Shown: piece after piece, positions 33,060 through 39,755 of the stretch
Layout of the letters: each line of letters opens with the position of its first letter
How positions within the stretch are numbered: the stretch's first letter is position 1
NCBI RefSeq assembly: GCF_026460885.1
Contig: NZ_JAOVZW010000029.1
Span: 1-39,755 of the forward strand
DNA: 39,755 nt
From: Chryseobacterium formosum
GTDB lineage: Bacteria > Bacteroidota > Bacteroidia > Flavobacteriales > Weeksellaceae
Reading direction: 5' to 3'
The notes under the pieces: generated by a model
Told to the model about the DNA's origin: nothing
What the model saw: only the letters and a program-made list of their open reading frames with translations
Databases searched by the model: none
Made by a program: the position numbers and the translations under genes

Positions 33060-33140
33060 TGCAACTTTACAGTTATGATAAGCTAAGAGAATGATCATTT
33101 TTTAATAAAAAAAAATCATAAACTTAAAAATTTAAAAACC

Positions 33141-33551
33141 ATGAAAAAAACACTATTCATTTGTACTATCCTTTTTAATCTTTCTATTTTAAGCGCACAA
33201 ACCATTGAATCGGGAAGTCGTAACACAGCAGGTTACATCAAATCAGACGGAACCATTGAAAATAAAAGCCATTCTACAGTTGGCTACATCAAAAGCGACG
33301 GTACAGTTGAAAATAAAAGTCACAGCACAATTGGCCGTATTAAAAGCGATGGAACAATAGAAAATAAAAGCGGTTCTACGGTTGGTTATGTTAAAAAAGA
33401 CGGAACGGTAGAAAACGGTAGTCATTCAACGATTGGTTACATCAAAGACAATGGAACGGTGGAAAACAGCAGTCACGGTACAATTGGTTATGCCAACGGA
33501 ATTAAAAAAGAATGGGCAGCAGTCGCTTTTTTCTTCTTTAAAATAGAATAA
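33141..33551 (+). CDS. Secreted 17-residue-repeat protein ('5-fold beta-flower' type)
   Basis: A 136-aa protein with a signal peptide (MKKTLFICTILFNLSILSAQ, cleavage probably after SAQ). It then has five tandem 17-residue repeats of the form G(Y/R)(I/V)K.(D)GT(I/V)EN.S..T(I/V), residues ~31-115, and a short end GYANGIKKEWAAVAFFFFKIE. This matches what I know as the '5-fold beta-flower' fold of Bacteroidetes, in which the repeats form a closed ring. It is probably periplasmic or extracellular; function unknown. It stands alone between the immunity array and the fibre cassettes, with its own terminator. Confidence 0.72.
   Translation: MKKTLFICTILFNLSILSAQTIESGSRNTAGYIKSDGTIENKSHSTVGYIKSDGTVENKSHSTIGRIKSDGTIENKSGSTVGYVKKDGTVENGSHSTIGYIKDNGTVENSSHGTIGYANGIKKEWAAVAFFFFKIE
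33231..33485 (+). repeat. Five tandem 51-bp coding repeats
   Basis: Five in-frame copies of a 51-bp unit inside the beta-flower gene, starting with GGTTACATCAAA-like sequence. Synonymous differences between copies show they are old rather than a fresh slippage expansion, and copy number is likely fixed by the fold. Confidence 0.85.
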
Positions 33552-33601
33552 TCATCTGTTTTTCGGAGAACTTCCGATAAAATATATAAGTTAAAAATAG
33601 T

Positions 33602-33634
33602 AAGGCTTGGATTTTTATAATCCGAGCCTTTTTT
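33602..33634 (+). terminator. Terminator after the beta-flower gene
   Basis: AAGGCTTGGAT pairs with ATCCGAGCCTT (one G-T pair) across TTTTATA, followed by TTTT. A closely similar hairpin recurs at 35807-35840, as part of a repeated leader block. Confidence 0.88.
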
Positions 33635-33710
33635 GATGATAGACATACGCTTAATTTTAAATAAACTTCTGATCCTTTTTTACTTAACTATGATCTAGTT
33701 CAAATAAAAA

Positions 33711-33900
33711 CATCTCATAATAAATGCTGCAACTACTGAATAGGGAGGCTTAAAAACTTTCACAAGAATAAAAAAACAATGAATTTTGTGCTTTGAAATT
33801 AAGTGAAGAATCATTTGATTATTAGATGAATAACATTTACTGCAGCTACAGAATTGAGAAGCTGAAAAATTTTCAAATAAGCGAAAATCAATTTTGAATC
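33711..33900 (+). repeat. Fibre-cassette leader repeat, copy 1
   Basis: About 190 bp of non-coding DNA (CATCTCATAATAAATGCTGC ... CAATTTTGAATC) that recurs at 35907-36104 ahead of the next fibre gene. Internally it has two imperfect half-units, each running from CTGCA(A/G)CTAC.GAA through A-A-C-T-T-T/ATTTTCA to AATTTTG, about 115 bp apart. The enclosing gap 33552-33982 has no gene. Confidence 0.7.
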
Positions 33901-33982
33901 TTATATATAACTAGTAAAATTAGCCCTGAAAGAGAATTCTCGCTCAATTACCAATTTCACATAAAATTAAATTTTCAAAAAT

Positions 33983-35755
33983 ATGACAGATTTAGAAACA
34001 ATATTAAGTTGGTTTCAGACCGGCGATATGCCTACAGAAGAAGAATTTAAGGAAACATTTTCTTCTTTTAGGCTTAAAAATACAAAAATTCCGATTGCAG
34101 AAGTTGAAAAACTGGAATCATTATTAAATAGCAAAATTAATGCAGATGATTACGTTAAAGACGGTAAAATAAGAGCCGATAAAATCGAAGCTTTGGGACT
34201 TACAGAACTGATTGAATCGTCTGAAAAAGATATTTCTGAGTTTGCTGAAAATTCTGATAAATATGAATTTCAACAGAATGATTTTATTGCTATTCCGGAT
34301 GACGAAGAGAATTTTTCACTATTTATATTTAAAGGTGGGGAGAAAAATAGTAAAAGTAATTATTTACCAACGGGATTGACAAGTATCATGATTTCGATGG
34401 TTGAAGGATTGCAAATGGTTTTAGATTCTAAATTGAGTAAACCAACAGAAGTTGGAAATTATTTTATAAATCATAATACAAATTCGGGTTATCGGGCAAT
34501 CAATCCCACGGTCAATTATCTTTTGTTTTGGAATAATACAGATTTTTTATCATCAGATATATACAATAATTCTGGTAAATATGGAATTGGTACGACTACA
34601 CCAAGCGAAATGCTGCATCTAAATAATGGCAGAATAAGAGCAAAAGCAATGGTTTTTGATGAAAATTCTGAAATACTTCCTTATCAAATTACGCATAATA
34701 ATAAACGTTATTATGGTTCCGATTTAACAGGCACATCAAGATTGTTTATGTATAGGGATTTCGCAGACTATAAAGCTCTGTGGCAAAGCTTTACAGAGCC
34801 TGAAAAAATAGAAATTAAAACGTTAATGAATGGAGGTTGGACAACCAACACGATGAGTGTTTACATTTCTTATCCGAGATTTATTAAATCTAATGATCCT
34901 GAACCGGCTTTCATCACCTTAATAGGAGCTAATTTGAATTTACCGCCCACTTCTTTTACTATCGAAATATTAAATTCATCCGATACCGTAGTTGCAACAA
35001 TAGACAATTCTCACGTTTCTTTGACAGATAGTAATAAGCTCAATTTTTGGGATAACACTTTGAAATTATTGCCTTTGGGAATATACAAGATAAGATTATG
35101 GAATGGCGCAGCTTATTATATACATAATAATGCTATTGAAATTAAAGATATTATAGATGTTGTTGATTTATCTGATAATGTTTGGACTATAAAAACTTAT
35201 AATGATGAGCCTTATGACAATATAAATACTTTAAATGATAGGGTAAATATAAGTGTCGATGTTGATTTTGCCAATAACATGCCTAATAATGGGCAAGCTA
35301 TGATTAGTGCGTTATCTAAGAGTTATGTTACCAATCAAGATAATTTTATTATAAATATAGGATTAACCTGTACTGGAACAAATCCCAACAATGATAACAA
35401 TTTATTCCCATTAGGTTTAACAACAACGGACACTCCTAATTTATTTACCGATATGCTTATTTGGATGGGGTATTCAGGGAGTAATTATCAAATTAATCAA
35501 ATAAAAAGTAGTGTAGGAGGCTTTTTCAACGTACCTATATCAACAGAAGCAACTTTATTGATACAAAAACAAGGCTCTAATATAACAGTTGTACTAAGTG
35601 TCGGAACGTCAATATTTGTAGGATATACTATTGTTGATACTTCGGTTCTTAAAAATATATATTTTAAAAGTTTATATTTTAGAAATTTCAATACTAACCC
35701 TAATAGTATTTCCGGTGCATATATCTATAAAATAAACAGTATAATCAAATATTAA
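33983..35755 (+). CDS. Tail-fibre/receptor-binding protein with fused anchor module
   Basis: A 590-aa protein. Residues 1-45 are the anchor (LETILSWFQTGDMPTEEEFKETFSSFRLKNTKIPIAEVE) shared nearly word for word with the 73-aa proteins at 37232 and 39244. Next comes a helical linker. GKYGIGTTTPSEMLHLNNGR at ~200 is the phrase typical of Bacteroidetes phage and eCIS fibres, which then pass to a beta-rich variable C-terminus (FITLIGANLNLPPTSFTIEI, IYFKSLYFRNFN) that should bind the target surface. It corresponds in role to Afp13. The start is set by the conserved anchor. Anchor fused to fibre is unlike the split arrangement downstream. Confidence 0.78.
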   Translation: MTDLETILSWFQTGDMPTEEEFKETFSSFRLKNTKIPIAEVEKLESLLNSKINADDYVKDGKIRADKIEALGLTELIESSEKDISEFAENSDKYEFQQNDFIAIPDDEENFSLFIFKGGEKNSKSNYLPTGLTSIMISMVEGLQMVLDSKLSKPTEVGNYFINHNTNSGYRAINPTVNYLLFWNNTDFLSSDIYNNSGKYGIGTTTPSEMLHLNNGRIRAKAMVFDENSEILPYQITHNNKRYYGSDLTGTSRLFMYRDFADYKALWQSFTEPEKIEIKTLMNGGWTTNTMSVYISYPRFIKSNDPEPAFITLIGANLNLPPTSFTIEILNSSDTVVATIDNSHVSLTDSNKLNFWDNTLKLLPLGIYKIRLWNGAAYYIHNNAIEIKDIIDVVDLSDNVWTIKTYNDEPYDNINTLNDRVNISVDVDFANNMPNNGQAMISALSKSYVTNQDNFIINIGLTCTGTNPNNDNNLFPLGLTTTDTPNLFTDMLIWMGYSGSNYQINQIKSSVGGFFNVPISTEATLLIQKQGSNITVVLSVGTSIFVGYTIVDTSVLKNIYFKSLYFRNFNTNPNSISGAYIYKINSIIKY

Positions 35756-35806
35756 TTTGACTTGAGTAAAATTAAGTATAAAACCTTAATTTTAACATAC
35801 GAAAAT

Positions 35807-35840
35807 AAAAAAGCCTGGATTTTATATTCCGAGCTTTTTT
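35807..35840 (+). terminator. Terminator after the 590-aa fibre gene
   Basis: AAAAAAGC..GGA pairs with TCC..GCTTTTTT around TTTTATAT, with the flanking GATGA also shared with the hairpin at 33602-33634. It ends the first fibre cassette. Confidence 0.8.
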
Positions 35841-35906
35841 GATGAAAGAAATAAAATTTTCTTAATTATACTTCTTATACTTTCTTTTCCAAATTCAATC
35901 AAAATT

Positions 35907-36104
35907 CATCTCAGAATAAATGCTGCTGCAACTACTGAATGGAGAGGCTTAAAAACTTTCACAAGAATAAAAAAACAATGAATTTTGTGCCTTGAAATCA
36001 AGTGATGAATCTCTTGGATATGAAACGGATACAGTTATTGCAACTACAGAACGGAGGCACTGAAAAACTTTCAAATAAGCTAGAAAAAGGTGAATTTTGG
36101 ATTC
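35907..36104 (+). repeat. Fibre-cassette leader repeat, copy 2
   Basis: Second copy of the non-coding leader at 33711, starting CATCTCAGAATAAATGCTGC and ending AATTTTGGATTC. The first half-unit is almost unchanged while the second half-unit is more diverged. The gap 35756-36160 otherwise holds only the terminator at 35807. Confidence 0.7.
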
Positions 36105-36160
36105 TAAATTATGAATGATAACTGGTACGAAAAGTAGCTGTAAAAGAATATAAAAACATT

Positions 36161-36898
36161 ATGGACGAAAAAAATAAATTAACCACAAGAGAACAACTGA
36201 AAACCTATTTCGAAATAGGTGATCAGCCTACCGAAAATCAGTTTGCAGAGCTTATAGATAGTTATGCACATTTAAGTGAGTTTAATTTTGGGCTATCAAT
36301 AAGACCGTCTGCAACTACTTCTTCTAAGTACTATCATTTTTATAAAGCAGATAATGTAATGAACTCTGGTGCAGGACATAAAATAGTTGAAAGCTTACCG
36401 GATGTTAATCCTAAAGAAATAAAAGGTTATTCACATATTTTAAGCAGAGTTGTATATTATAAACATCTTGATGTAAAACTTGTAGGTGACATCGATATAA
36501 AAAAACACCAACCCCAAATTATAATAGAACGTTATAAACAGAGAAAAAAATTGCCAAACGGTTATGTGAAACCTGCAGGGTTTTATAAAGAAAAAATGAC
36601 TGATGCAAAAAGATGGAATAGAAAATCAGAGTATATTGTAGAGAATAAAGAGAGTATCATAGATATCGAACCAATACATTATTTCAGACCTCATTCCGAT
36701 TATAAAGAGTTTTTACCTTCGGGAAGCATAAATAAATCGGAGTCTTTTAAATATAAACACAGGAAGCCTTTTGCTGTTGTACAAGCAATATTGGAAATCA
36801 ATATTAACGGAATCATTTATAGATCCCGTCCTGTAGGAATGAAAATTATTTTAGGCTCTTCTGGCACATTCGATGCCATCAATTTTGTATTCCATTAA
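36161..36898 (+). CDS. Fibre-type protein with variant anchor
   Basis: A 245-aa protein. Residues 7-38 (TTREQLKTYFEIGDQPTENQFAELIDSYAHL) carry the same F-x-x-G-D-x-P-T-E-x-x-F-x-E-x-x-x-S pattern as the other anchors but in the form common in Bacteroidetes phage/eCIS fibres ('KEQLKxYFExGDxPTxxQFxELIDS'). The rest is short, basic and beta-rich (PQIIIERYKQRKKLPNGYVKPAGFYKEKM; AILEININGIIYRSRPVGMKIILGSSG) with no recognised domain. It is probably a short alternative fibre or fibre accessory docked at the same baseplate site. It stands alone in its own cassette with the repeated leader. Confidence 0.62.
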   Translation: MDEKNKLTTREQLKTYFEIGDQPTENQFAELIDSYAHLSEFNFGLSIRPSATTSSKYYHFYKADNVMNSGAGHKIVESLPDVNPKEIKGYSHILSRVVYYKHLDVKLVGDIDIKKHQPQIIIERYKQRKKLPNGYVKPAGFYKEKMTDAKRWNRKSEYIVENKESIIDIEPIHYFRPHSDYKEFLPSGSINKSESFKYKHRKPFAVVQAILEININGIIYRSRPVGMKIILGSSGTFDAINFVFH

Positions 36899-37231
36899 AA
36901 TATAAACAATAAAATAAACACTAATACCTGAAAACTTATGGAGAATAGATTGTATTTTTTAATGATGATCTTAATTCAGGCAGGCAGTTATTAATGGGAT
37001 AAACCTTACTTTTCTGAATATTCAATAAAGTGTAGGATTTTCTTTCGTGAGAGACTCTGGTTTGGTACTATCAAACTGTAATTTTTAGAGATTCTCCTTT
37101 TGTGAACAGCCTTCTGTTAAGGTTTTACAATTATTTCAGGTATACTTAATAATCATTACAAAATCTACAAGATACTCTATTCGTACACATACCAAATTTT
37201 CAAATTTATTTAAACCCAAATTTTCAATATC
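36899..37231. other. 333-bp non-coding gap before split fibre cassette 1
   Basis: AT-rich, with no ORF I can support and no copy of the leader repeat found upstream of the two preceding fibre genes. The last ~40 bp (CAAATTTTCAAATTTATTTAAACC..) resemble the bases just before the other anchor genes. It presumably contains the promoter of the cassette; no clear TAnnTTTG box was assigned. Confidence 0.4.
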
Positions 37232-37453
37232 ATGACAGATTTAGAAACAATATTAAGTTGGTTTCAAACCGGCGACATGCCTACAGAAGAAGAATTTCAG
37301 GAAACATTCTCTTCGTTCAGGCTTAAAAACACAAAAATTTCAATTGCAGAAGTTGAGGGATTAGAGTTATTATTAGGCGGGAACGATGGAGGAACATGGA
37401 TGTTTCCAAAACCTATAGCCCAAGAACCAGAAGAAACACCACAATACGATTAA
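37232..37453 (+). CDS. Stand-alone fibre anchor protein (73 aa), copy 1
   Basis: A 73-aa protein consisting of the anchor module (LETILSWFQTGDMPTEEEFQETFSSFRLKNTKISIAEVE) plus a Gly/Pro-rich tail (LLLGGNDGGTWMFPKPIAQE..PQYD). The fused fibre at 33983 has the same first ~40 residues. Its stop is 1 bp before the ATG of the following fibre gene, so the two are translationally coupled and probably act as one unit: anchor plus fibre. The anchor presumably docks to the baseplate while the fibre varies. Confidence 0.75.
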   Translation: MTDLETILSWFQTGDMPTEEEFQETFSSFRLKNTKISIAEVEGLELLLGGNDGGTWMFPKPIAQEPEETPQYD

Positions 37454-37454
37454 A

Positions 37455-38609
37455 ATGGCAAAATTTAGAGAAATTATAGTAAAGTCCCTCGACCTTGAAT
37501 CGAGAACATATACCAATGGCGATGATGAAATAAAAGATATTCTACCATTAGAAATTTATCTTGTTCCTAAAGAGAGTGGAGAGCATGACCGTTATGTTTC
37601 TGATATAAATTCTTTGGTTTCAAAACAATTTGCTGGAGAATCGGGGGCATTTATTCCGATGAATGGGGTCGATCCATATAGAGAAAGAATAACAGGTGCA
37701 TTTTATCAGGGAAATTTAGGAATTTATGATCCCTTGTATCTGAATGGACATTATAGGTCATATCGAGGAAATCAGTTCAATAATGCTTTTGATAAAACAG
37801 AATTTGTTACAAGTTCACCATATGGAGATCGACTAAGAGTAACAAAAGCATTAGAATATTATGGGGATTCAGTATCAGTAAGCGTAAGTGACCAATCATA
37901 TTCTACGAATAGTCAGTTAGTTGTAAGTTATAATTGGATGTATGCAGACCAACCAAGAATATTTTTTTATGTTTCAAAAAATAATAATCAAGGTGCTAAA
38001 CAATCTACTTTTAATATCACAGATTCTGGTTTGGAAATGGATTTTTCGACATATTATGTTTCAAGAAATTTTCAGATAAATACGGATGGCTTTAAAATGA
38101 CTGGCTTAACAAATGCTCAGGGTGACCCAACATTTACAAAACAGATTGTGCAGAAAGATGATGGAACTCTCGGATATGAACCTAAGTCTTACGGTGGTGA
38201 AATACAAAAAATACCCTCAATTCATTCAGAAGTTTTAGAATTGAATAGAGAAGAAAATTATGTAATATTTGGTATAACAGTTCCATATCATAAATCCCCT
38301 GATTATTTTAACCCTATTAAAGCGAGGGTAATTCATAACGAAATTTCATTCTTAGGAATTGTTTACAGTAACGACAATACTGTTGGAGGTGGTCAGGTCG
38401 CTGAAAGTGATGTGAGTTCTATATGTACTTTAGGTGGCATATCCGCTAACATTCAAGAAATATATGCACAAGTAAAAATTAAAAATCTAAGCACGTATGA
38501 AACGAATATTTACGTTCCAAATATGTTTTGCTTCGGAATAAACTTAAATATTGATGGAATATTGGTTAGTAAAAGATGTGCCTATCAACCAGTTAAATCA
38601 AAATTATAA
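37455..38609 (+). CDS. Tail-fibre protein (split cassette 1)
   Basis: A 384-aa protein. The first ~65 residues (MAKFREIIVKSLDLESRTYT, DEIKDILPLEIYLVPKESGEHDRYVSD..SLVSKQFAGESGAFIP) are repeated in the partial gene at 39467, so they are the conserved docking part. The middle is variable beta structure. Residues ~205-250 (FQINTDGFKMTGLTNAQGDPTFTKQIVQKDDGTLGYEPK) match phrases typical of Bacteroidetes prophage fibres. The C-terminal ~130 residues probably form the receptor-binding head. It follows the 73-aa anchor gene with 1-bp spacing. Confidence 0.72.
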   Translation: MAKFREIIVKSLDLESRTYTNGDDEIKDILPLEIYLVPKESGEHDRYVSDINSLVSKQFAGESGAFIPMNGVDPYRERITGAFYQGNLGIYDPLYLNGHYRSYRGNQFNNAFDKTEFVTSSPYGDRLRVTKALEYYGDSVSVSVSDQSYSTNSQLVVSYNWMYADQPRIFFYVSKNNNQGAKQSTFNITDSGLEMDFSTYYVSRNFQINTDGFKMTGLTNAQGDPTFTKQIVQKDDGTLGYEPKSYGGEIQKIPSIHSEVLELNREENYVIFGITVPYHKSPDYFNPIKARVIHNEISFLGIVYSNDNTVGGGQVAESDVSSICTLGGISANIQEIYAQVKIKNLSTYETNIYVPNMFCFGINLNIDGILVSKRCAYQPVKSKL

Positions 38610-38649
38610 TGTTTTAAACACAAATTAGTAAAAAATAAATTAATAAAAT

Positions 38650-39105
38650 ATGATAGCAATTCAAACAAACAAAGACGTGATTTTCAATTCTACGAGAGGA
38701 ATTATCAAAATGGAAATCGATTTATGCCAAAACAAGCCTAACCAAAAAATCTATGAAATGAGAATCATAGACAGTATTAGTAAAGTATTAGACCAAGAAG
38801 TAACAACTAAAGATGAAGAAGGTAACGATGTTAAGGAAACAATTCAGGTAAGAAAAACATTTGATACAAAACCTCCAAGATTCAAAACAATGACCTACAA
38901 AGAATTAGATGCTTTAGCTGAAATTCTTAATATAGATATAACCCAAGGAAATTTTAGAGAAAGTATTAACGAACTTTTCAGAAGAGGGCTTTTAGCAATT
39001 ACTCAAAAAGAATGTATTGATGGAATTAGTGGTGAAGTAGGAAGAGGACTTTACTTTACAGAAGCTCAAGATTGGGAAATAGTAAAAGAAGAACAACAAG
39101 CATAA
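38650..39105 (+). CDS. Fibre-cassette accessory protein, unknown family
   Basis: A 151-aa acidic protein lying 40 bp after the fibre gene. It has an N-terminal beta part (MIAIQTNKDVIFNSTRGIIKMEIDL, QKIYEMRIID), a charged loop and a helical C-terminal half (MTYKELDALAEILNIDITQGNFRESINELFRRGLLAITQKEC). No secretion signal. Placement directly after a fibre gene and before the next cassette suggests a fibre assembly chaperone or tip-attachment factor, but I recognise no family. The 138 bp after it are non-coding. Confidence 0.55.
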   Translation: MIAIQTNKDVIFNSTRGIIKMEIDLCQNKPNQKIYEMRIIDSISKVLDQEVTTKDEEGNDVKETIQVRKTFDTKPPRFKTMTYKELDALAEILNIDITQGNFRESINELFRRGLLAITQKECIDGISGEVGRGLYFTEAQDWEIVKEEQQA

Positions 39106-39243
39106 TAAATGAAGTTTGCGTATATTCTGTCAGAATACTAAAAATTGAATCTTCAATAATTAAGAAATAAAGTATTATAAAACTTTACACTTCAGCTTAC
39201 ATCACCAAACTACAAATTTTACTTAAAACCAAATCCAAATACC

Positions 39244-39465
39244 ATGACAGATTTAGAAACAATATTAAGTTGGTTTCAAACCGGCGACATGCCTACAGAA
39301 GAAGAATTTCAGGAAACATTCTCTTCTTTTAGGCTTAAAAATACAAAAATTCCAATTGCAGAAGTCGAGGGGTTGGAATCATTATTAGGCGGGTATGAAG
39401 GAGGAACATGGATGTTTCCAGAACCTATAGCCCAGGAACCAGAAGAAACACCACAATACGATTAA
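39244..39465 (+). CDS. Stand-alone fibre anchor protein (73 aa), copy 2
   Basis: Almost identical to the 73-aa anchor at 37232, with a handful of substitutions (e.g. KIPIAEVEGLESLLGGYEGG versus KISIAEVEGLELLLGGNDGG, and FPEP for FPKP). Nucleotide identity is also very high over the whole gene, pointing to recent duplication or gene conversion. Its stop is again 1 bp before the next fibre ATG. Confidence 0.75.
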   Translation: MTDLETILSWFQTGDMPTEEEFQETFSSFRLKNTKIPIAEVEGLESLLGGYEGGTWMFPEPIAQEPEETPQYD

Positions 39466-39466
39466 A

Positions 39467-39755
39467 ATGGCAAAATTTAGAGAAATTATAGTAAAGTCCC
39501 TCAACCTTGAAGCGAGTACATATACCAATAGCAATGATGAAATAAAAGATATTTTACCTTTAGAAATTTATCTTGTTCCTAAAGAGAGCGGAGAACATGA
39601 CCGCTATGTTTCTGATGCAAATTCTTTGGTTTCAAAACAATTTGCTGGAGAATCGGGGGCATTTATACCGCTTATAGGAACTGAACCAAATAAACCATTA
39701 ACAGGAGATTTCAAATTAAACTATGTTAACTTTAAAACAGGCTCAGATGGATATG
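39467..39755 (+). CDS. Tail-fibre protein (split cassette 2), 3' end outside window
   Basis: The first 96 residues are visible. MAKFREIIVKSLNLEASTYT and the following DEIKDILPLEIYLVPKESGEHDRYVSD..SLVSKQFAGESGAFIP are nearly the same as in the fibre at 37455. After about residue 68 the sequence departs completely (LIGTEPNKPLTGDFKLNYVN). This sharp change from conserved docking part to unrelated body is the expected pattern for exchangeable fibre cassettes. The gene continues beyond the window. Confidence 0.72.
   Translation, partial: MAKFREIIVKSLNLEASTYTNSNDEIKDILPLEIYLVPKESGEHDRYVSDANSLVSKQFAGESGAFIPLIGTEPNKPLTGDFKLNYVNFKTGSDGY

Noticed and set aside
33231..33485. CRISPR-like regular repeats
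   Set aside because: The 51-bp repeats are in frame, translate to a 17-residue protein repeat and have no unique spacers. No CRISPR array or cas gene was seen in the window.

Overview
The window looks like the chromosome of a Bacteroidetes bacterium, probably a flavobacterium close to Chryseobacterium. It is AT-rich, genes lack clear Shine-Dalgarno sites, there is a TAnnTTTG-type promoter box, and the protein families (DUF5908, Afp11/Afp12-type baseplate proteins, a '5-fold beta-flower' repeat protein) are typical of that phylum. No 16S or other phylogenetic marker is present, so this rests on style and families only.

Region 1 (1-18086, + strand) is the right half of an extracellular contractile injection system (eCIS, Afp/PVC/MAC type). 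In order it holds two gp19-like tube proteins (first one cut by the window edge), a DUF5908 mini-protein, a LysM-tailed tube-to-baseplate adaptor, a VgrG/gp27-gp5-type spike, a PAAR tip, a gp25-like baseplate protein, the two large Afp11- and Afp12-like baseplate wedge proteins, and two very large paralogous PKD-containing proteins flanking an 86-aa protein. Sheath, AAA+ ATPase, tape measure and terminator protein are not seen here; they may lie to the left.

Region 2 (18144-20895) is a control and lysis-like module. A minus-strand Xre-S24 repressor with an Ala-Gly cleavage motif and Ser/Lys dyad faces a rightward promoter overlapped by a perfect 15-bp palindrome. Downstream are a small HTH protein, a strongly basic small protein and a three-helix holin-like protein. 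This suggests phage-like, damage-responsive production and release of the particle.

Region 3 (20896-33059) is a cargo/immunity island. It starts with a 1331-aa probable eCIS effector: disordered N-terminus, conserved hydrophobic central region, C-terminal DNA/RNA non-specific endonuclease with D-H-N-N-E residues in Serratia-nuclease-like spacing. Its likely immunity gene lies 5 bp downstream. Then come at least five further immunity-like genes with no intact toxin. At least four of them sit 2-7 bp after a short reading frame that looks like the C-terminal tail of a vanished toxin. These relics are punctuated by REP palindromes and three REP-flanked RAYT (Y1_Tnp) transposase elements: one intact, one with a nonsense codon, one internally deleted.

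Region 4 (33141-39755) starts with a secreted repeat protein and continues with receptor-binding/tail-fibre cassettes. Three nearly identical N-terminal anchor modules (LETILSWFQTGDMPTEEEF) are either fused to a fibre or encoded as a separate 73-aa protein ending 1 bp before its fibre gene. A fourth fibre gene uses a divergent version of the same anchor motif. Leader and terminator DNA is repeated upstream of two of them. Together the window reads as injector, switch, cargo with immunity archive, and variable targeting fibres.
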